DNA of 9,682 bases from Bacteroidales bacterium. GTDB taxonomy: Bacteria; Bacteroidota; Bacteroidia; Bacteroidales; UBA7960. The position numbers were made by a program, and so were the translations under genes. Of the stretch, positions 5,911 to 9,682 are shown in pieces; position 1 is the stretch's first letter, and every line of letters starts with the position of its first letter. The DNA lies in the NCBI GenBank assembly GCA_007131895.1, contig SLPR01000151.1, forward strand, positions 1 through 9,682, written 5' to 3'. Under the pieces are notes generated by a model, which had not been told where the DNA came from, did not search any database, and worked only from the letters and a program-made list of their open reading frames with translations.

Positions 5911-8331
5911 ATGAGGAGTCCCTCTTTTTATTTCAGCAAAGAAAACAGGGTGATTTTATCTCTGGGCATGCTATCTGCTGCCATTATTGCTTTTCAGCTT
6001 GTGCTTATGCAGGTGATATCTATTATGCAGTGGTATCATTTTGCTTATATGATTATCTCTATTGCAATGCTGGGATTTGGTGCCGCCGGCACTGCCCTTG
6101 CATTGATGAGAAAAAAGCTTTTGTCTGCTGCCTCATGGCTGGTGCCTTTGTTGATGTGCCTCTCCGGGATTTTTATGATTTTTTCCGTTTGGCTGGCCCG
6201 GTTACAGGTTTTTCAGTTTGATGTTTATGTTTTGTTTGTAGAGAGAAGTCAGTTTGGAATACTGGCAGCAAACTACCTGATTTTTTTTCTTCCCTTCTTC
6301 TTTGGGGCTTTGGCAATAGGAATTCTTTTAACCAAAAATGCTGGCAATATCGGAAAATTCTATTTTGCCAACCTTATTGGTTCGGGAATAGGAGGGGTAT
6401 TGCTTGTTTTTCTTTTGTCAACAATGTTTGCTATAGAAGCTCTGCCGGTTGCTGCAATGCTTGCCGTTTTAGCTGCCATAATGGGTTTCGACCGGCAACG
6501 CCATAAGGGACTCCAGTCAGGGGTTATTGTATTGGGGATGATAGTATTGATTTTTGCTATTCGCGTACCCGGGGAAGTGCCCCTTTCTCAATACAAAGCA
6601 TTGTCGCGTTCATTGTTGTTGCCCGATGCCAGGGTTGTTCACAGCAAGCCCGATATTCATGGAAGGGTAGACGTGGTTGCTTCCGATGCCATGCGGTATG
6701 CTCCGGCGCTGAGTTTTACCTTTACCGGCAGGGTTCCGGTCAAAAAAAATGTTTACACCAATGGCGAGTTTTACGGAGTAATACCTCATTTTGATACTAC
6801 TGTCACCAATATCCATGATTTCACTACAGAGGCTTTGCCCTATATAATGGGAGCCAGAGATACGGTTTTGTTGCTCAATGCCTCCACCGGAACTGCGCTG
6901 GCACATGCATTACAGAGGGGTGCAGCGAAGGTGCAGGCTATCACTGGCGTCCATGCGGTTAAAGAGCTTATGGAAAATGAATTTGCAGAGGAGTCATCGT
7001 TTCTTTTTCATGATAAAAGGGTCCAGGTGTTGTATCAGGATAGCAGGCAATTTCTTTTTTCGGCAAAAGACAATTCTTATGATGCTATTATCCTGCCCAG
7101 GATGGAGGCATTTGGAGGGTCTGCCGGTTTAAATGCTCTTGTGGAAGATTATACCCTGACCATTGAAGCATTTAGCCAGATGTGGAACAAACTGTCTGAT
7201 GATGGTGTAATTGCTGTAACCTCATGGATGGATTACCCCCCCAGGACAACATTGAAGATTGCCGCCACGCTTGTTCAGGCCCTTGACAACCAGGGTGTAA
7301 CTGATCCTCGTGATCACATGGTAGCTGTCAGAAGCTGGGGTACCATCACCTTTGTGGTCCAGAAAAGTCCTCTTGACCAGGCAGTAGCAGGTAAAGTAAG
7401 GAGCTTTTGCCGTGAGATGCTTTTTGATCCTGTCATTCTGCCGGGATTTGATCCCCGGAATGAAACCCTCTACAACCAACTTGAGGATGATAGTTTCTTT
7501 TCGTACCTCGATAAAATAATTGTTGAAAAGGATCCTGATTTTTTTGAAAGCTATTCTTTTTATGTTGCACCTGCCACTGATGACAAACCTTACTTCGGCC
7601 GGTTCCTGAAAACCTCTGAGATTCAGCAGCAACTTAAGGAATATGATGACTTACCTTTTCTTGAACTGGGTTACCTTATTGTATGGATTACCCTGGCTCA
7701 GGGTGCATTTCTTGCCATCGTGCTTATAATTATTCCGCTGTTCAGGTTAAGAAGTAAAAGCAGGAGTAAAACTGCCACCATCTTTTATTTCGGAGCGCTG
7801 GGATTGGGGTATATGTTTGTTGAAATAATATTCATTCAGCGTTTTATTCTTTATTTTGGGCATCCCATGTATGCCATTGCTGCCGTTATCAGCACAATGA
7901 TGATAGCCAGTGGTATTGGCAGCTATTTCTCCGGTCGTTTCAAACTGGCTCATAAGGTTTCTGCAGTTTCAACGCTGATAGTTTCCCTCCTGATTCTTTT
8001 ATATGCAGTTTCTCTTACTCCCTTGTTAATGCATACCATTAACCTTTCGTTGGCTGTAAAAGTCTTCATCGCATTTGTGTTACTGTCGGTTCCAGCTTTT
8101 TTTATGGGAATGCCATTCCCATCTGCAATCCGGGTTCTGGATGCAAACCGCCAGGATCAGATTCCATGGGCCTGGGGTATCAATGGTTCATTGTCGGTGA
8201 TAGCTACTGCTTTGGCTACACTAATTGCCGTGGAAATGGGGTTCAGGGTTGTAATGTTCTTTGCGATGATTCTTTACCTGGTTGCTTTTGCTGTTGCTTT
8301 GATTAATTTTGCCAGGCAAAAACCATCATGA
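5911..8331 (+). CDS. Multi-pass membrane protein with central spermidine-synthase-like domain
   Basis: The 806-residue product has about seven N-terminal membrane segments (roughly 14-36, 42-65, 73-96, 116-140, 150-173, 176-193, 201-218), a soluble domain (about 219-584) and about seven C-terminal segments (from about 586). The latter include GLGYMFVEIIFIQRF and the following GHPMYAIAAV, typical of membrane-fused spermidine-synthase-like proteins. The soluble domain has a Rossmann-like core: VLLLNASTGTALAHAL (319-334), a conserved Asp in YQDSRQFL, and YDAIILPRMEAFGG followed by VEDYTLTIEAF. The first SAM/substrate motif is degenerate (NASTGTA in place of a Gly-rich loop, and Thr345 where Asp/Glu is expected after strand 2), so enzymatic spermidine synthesis is doubtful. 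Basic loops (MRKK at 66-69, DRQRHK at 194-199, RLRSKSRSK at about 612-622) point to a periplasmic central domain. It is probably cotranscribed with the exported isoaspartate methyltransferase. The specific function is unknown. Confidence 0.88.
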   Translation: MRSPSFYFSKENRVILSLGMLSAAIIAFQLVLMQVISIMQWYHFAYMIISIAMLGFGAAGTALALMRKKLLSAASWLVPLLMCLSGIFMIFSVWLARLQVFQFDVYVLFVERSQFGILAANYLIFFLPFFFGALAIGILLTKNAGNIGKFYFANLIGSGIGGVLLVFLLSTMFAIEALPVAAMLAVLAAIMGFDRQRHKGLQSGVIVLGMIVLIFAIRVPGEVPLSQYKALSRSLLLPDARVVHSKPDIHGRVDVVASDAMRYAPALSFTFTGRVPVKKNVYTNGEFYGVIPHFDTTVTNIHDFTTEALPYIMGARDTVLLLNASTGTALAHALQRGAAKVQAITGVHAVKELMENEFAEESSFLFHDKRVQVLYQDSRQFLFSAKDNSYDAIILPRMEAFGGSAGLNALVEDYTLTIEAFSQMWNKLSDDGVIAVTSWMDYPPRTTLKIAATLVQALDNQGVTDPRDHMVAVRSWGTITFVVQKSPLDQAVAGKVRSFCREMLFDPVILPGFDPRNETLYNQLEDDSFFSYLDKIIVEKDPDFFESYSFYVAPATDDKPYFGRFLKTSEIQQQLKEYDDLPFLELGYLIVWITLAQGAFLAIVLIIIPLFRLRSKSRSKTATIFYFGALGLGYMFVEIIFIQRFILYFGHPMYAIAAVISTMMIASGIGSYFSGRFKLAHKVSAVSTLIVSLLILLYAVSLTPLLMHTINLSLAVKVFIAFVLLSVPAFFMGMPFPSAIRVLDANRQDQIPWAWGINGSLSVIATALATLIAVEMGFRVVMFFAMILYLVAFAVALINFARQKPS
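8307..8321. repeat. 7-bp inverted repeat at the 3' end of the membrane-protein gene
   Basis: TTTTGCC (8307-8313) and GGCAAAA (8315-8321) are perfectly complementary around a single A, inside the last codons of the membrane-protein gene. TTTTGCC recurs at 8354-8360, so the GGCAAAA arm could alternatively pair downstream with a 32-nt loop. No T-run follows, so this is not a standard intrinsic terminator. Confidence 0.4.
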
Positions 8332-8505
8332 GCCCGCTTCGAAAAGCAAAGTCTTTTGCCGGTTTCTGCCTTCAACCATCCAGGGCAGCGGGTTAGCTGG
8401 TGATGGATTGCTGTATCAAACCCCGTTGTGATTTATGAAAATAATGTGAAGAAGGTAAGAATCAATACCCTGAAACAAATTCAATGAATACACAAATTAT
8501 ATTAC
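8332..8505. other. Intergenic region with several overlapping potential hairpins
   Basis: This 174-bp gap has no credible coding frame. Its left half holds several short complementary pairs: AGCCCGCT (8331-8338) with AGCGGGTT (8387-8394, one G-U); GCAAA (8346-8350) with TTTGC (8355-8359); CTGCC (8366-8370) with GGCAG (8384-8388); and CCATCCAG (8376-8383) with CTGG-tg-ATGG (8397-8406). Some are mutually exclusive. They could end or stabilise the upstream operon's transcript. There is no clean hairpin-plus-U-tract, and I found no convincing promoter for the downstream gene in the AT-rich right half. Confidence 0.4.
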
Positions 8506-9318
8506 ATGGAAAATAAATACATAAGCAGCTTACAGAATCCGGTGGTAAAAGAGGTGGTAAAGTTGCAGCAGAAAGTTGCCGCACGCCGAAGCTCTGGTTT
8601 GTTTGTTGTTGAGGGGGTCCGTGAGGTTTCGCAGGCGATACTGGCGGGGGTAAGGGTCGAAAATATCTTTTTGTGTGAGGAAATATTCACGAATGATACA
8701 TTCTATCCCATTGACCTGCAAAATCCCACCCAGGTGATTACCCGTGTAAGTCCCGCGGTTTATGAAAGAATGGCTTATCGGGGAAAAGCAGAAGGCATAC
8801 TTGCCGTAATGCAAAATTTTGATACAAGCCTTTTAGAAGTCCGGCTTTCTGCACAACCCCTGGTGATGGTGCTTGAATCGGTGGAAAAACCGGGGAATCT
8901 TGGAGCTATATTGAGAACCGCCGATGCAGCAGGTGTGGATGCTGTAATAATTTGTGATCCCCAAACTGATATTTTTAATCCCAACGTAATAAGGTCATCG
9001 TTGGGTTGTCTTTTTTCTGTAAAGGTAGCTGTGTGTAATGCAAACGATTATTTTGACTGGGCAGATATACATGATATTACGACCATGATCGCATCAGTTC
9101 AGGGCAATGTACCCTATTATCAGACGGATATGACCAGACCCCTTGCGCTGGTTTTTGGCACTGAGGCTGATGGCTTGTCGAAAATATGGTATGAAAAGTC
9201 CAGCTATTACCTGAATATCCCTATGGCTGGAAAAATTGACTCTCTGAATGTATCTGCATCAGCAGCCATTATGGTATTTGAAGTAGTGCGACAAAGAAGT
9301 CAGGAGCCATTCAGATAA
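8506..9318 (+). CDS. TrmH/SpoU-family RNA 2'-O-methyltransferase
   Basis: The 270-residue product is a complete SPOUT-class enzyme that transfers a methyl group from SAM to a ribose 2'-OH of tRNA or rRNA. Residues 1 to about 110 form the SpoU substrate-binding domain (FVVEGVREV near 33-41). The catalytic trefoil-knot domain shows all three family motifs. Motif 1 starts at Glu124 (ESVEKPGNLGAILRTADA), with the conserved Asn and the catalytic Arg of the LRTADA stretch. Motif 2 is VFGTEADGLS (216-225). Motif 3 is IPMAGKIDSLNVSASAAI (238-255). The exact RNA target (23S rRNA or tRNA position) cannot be told from these motifs, so no symbol is given. The start at 8506 gives the normal family N-terminus (ENKYISSLQNPVVKEV). 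No Shine-Dalgarno is seen. It appears to be its own transcription unit and converges on the proline dehydrogenase gene with a 28-nt gap. Confidence 0.93.
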   Translation: MENKYISSLQNPVVKEVVKLQQKVAARRSSGLFVVEGVREVSQAILAGVRVENIFLCEEIFTNDTFYPIDLQNPTQVITRVSPAVYERMAYRGKAEGILAVMQNFDTSLLEVRLSAQPLVMVLESVEKPGNLGAILRTADAAGVDAVIICDPQTDIFNPNVIRSSLGCLFSVKVAVCNANDYFDWADIHDITTMIASVQGNVPYYQTDMTRPLALVFGTEADGLSKIWYEKSSYYLNIPMAGKIDSLNVSASAAIMVFEVVRQRSQEPFR

Positions 9319-9346
9319 ACTGATAAAAGAAAAAAGAGTCAGGGGG

Positions 9347-9682
9347 TTATTTCTGTTTCCTGCGCTTTAACTCCTTTTTTATTAGGTAAAGCTCTCTGCC
9401 TGTCTGGCCGGCTACTGAAGTGTTTTCTTCGGCTCTTCTTATTAGGTATGGCATAACAAGCCGCAGAGGCCCGTAAGGCAAATATTTGCTCACATTATAC
9501 CCTTCCTTTGCCAGGTTATAACTTATGTGATCACTCATCCCCTTGAGTTGAGAGAAATGTATACGGGGATGGTTTTTTTCCATTTCGTTAATATCCATGA
9601 TAAAAGCCGCCTCTGTATTGCTATGTTCATTATGAGAGCCAATACATAAAGCGATGCTCTTAATGTTTTCGATACAGAAGCG
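9347..9682 (-). CDS. Proline dehydrogenase, C-terminal part (cut by window edge)
   Basis: This is the last 111 residues of a proline dehydrogenase, the FAD enzyme that oxidises L-proline to delta-1-pyrroline-5-carboxylate in proline catabolism. The frame stays open from the stop at 9347 to the right edge. The upstream codons read SIALCIGSHNEHSNTEAAFI, the family's conserved Gly-x-His-Asn segment, so the ATG at 9596-9598 is internal and the true start lies outside the window. Further hallmarks are HFSQLKGMSDHISYNLA, KYLPYGPLRLVMPYLIRRA and EENTSVAGQTGREL. The Arg-Arg pair in YLIRRA matches the residues that bind the proline carboxylate in the family, and SVAGQTGREL is typical of the C-terminal helix of Bacteroidota monofunctional enzymes. 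The protein ends in a basic KKELKRRKQK tail with no P5C dehydrogenase domain after it, so it is not a bifunctional PutA. Confidence 0.93.
   Translation of the reverse strand, partial: RFCIENIKSIALCIGSHNEHSNTEAAFIMDINEMEKNHPRIHFSQLKGMSDHISYNLAKEGYNVSKYLPYGPLRLVMPYLIRRAEENTSVAGQTGRELYLIKKELKRRKQK

Noticed and set aside
7222..7632. 136-residue open frame antisense to the membrane-protein gene
   Set aside because: It lies wholly within a well-supported gene, has no recognisable motif, and its composition is that of antisense sequence.
8307..8321. Intrinsic transcription terminator
   Set aside because: The stem is inside coding sequence, has a 1-nt loop and is followed by A residues, not a T-run.
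9347..9598. A complete 83-residue minus-strand gene starting at the ATG at 9596-9598
   Set aside because: The frame is open beyond that ATG to the window edge and encodes conserved proline dehydrogenase sequence, so it is the 3' part of a longer gene.

Overview
This window looks like a chromosomal housekeeping segment from a member of the Bacteroidota, probably an environmental Bacteroidales/Marinilabiliales-type organism. The evidence is a barrel-less protein combining a macroglobulin-like region with a TonB plug, a stand-alone LuxC-type acyl-CoA reductase, weak or absent Shine-Dalgarno sequences, and a good TTG-N20-TAnnTTTG promoter of the Bacteroidota type. The genus is inference. I see no tRNA, rRNA, insertion sequence, CRISPR array, phage gene or attachment site.

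Layout, left to right. 50-1024 (-): an exported protein of unknown function with a Pro/Arg tail. 1025-1371: an AT-rich divergent intergenic region with a 10-bp inverted repeat. 1372-2448 (+): a LuxC-family acyl-CoA reductase. It converges, with a 14-nt gap, on 2463-4835 (-), a large exported protein with a macroglobulin-like N-terminus, a carboxypeptidase-regulatory-like domain, a TonB plug and a terminal beta-sandwich, but no beta-barrel. 4836-5187: a divergent promoter region with a matched candidate promoter on each strand. 5188-5898 (+) and 5911-8331 (+): an apparent two-gene operon encoding a signal-peptide-bearing protein-L-isoaspartate methyltransferase and a roughly 14-TM protein with a central spermidine-synthase-like domain. 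8332-8505: an intergenic stretch with many overlapping inverted repeats. 8506-9318 (+): a TrmH/SpoU-family RNA 2'-O-methyltransferase. 9347-9682 (-): the C-terminal part of a proline dehydrogenase that runs off the right edge.

Most genes look ordinary and intact. The most interesting unit is the operon at 5188-8331. The methyltransferase keeps a complete SAM site yet carries an export signal. Its partner's aminopropyltransferase-like domain is predicted, by the positive-inside rule, to face the same periplasmic side, and its own SAM motif is degenerate. This suggests an envelope protein-repair or related function that needs SAM outside the cytoplasm. That is a hypothesis, not a demonstrated system.
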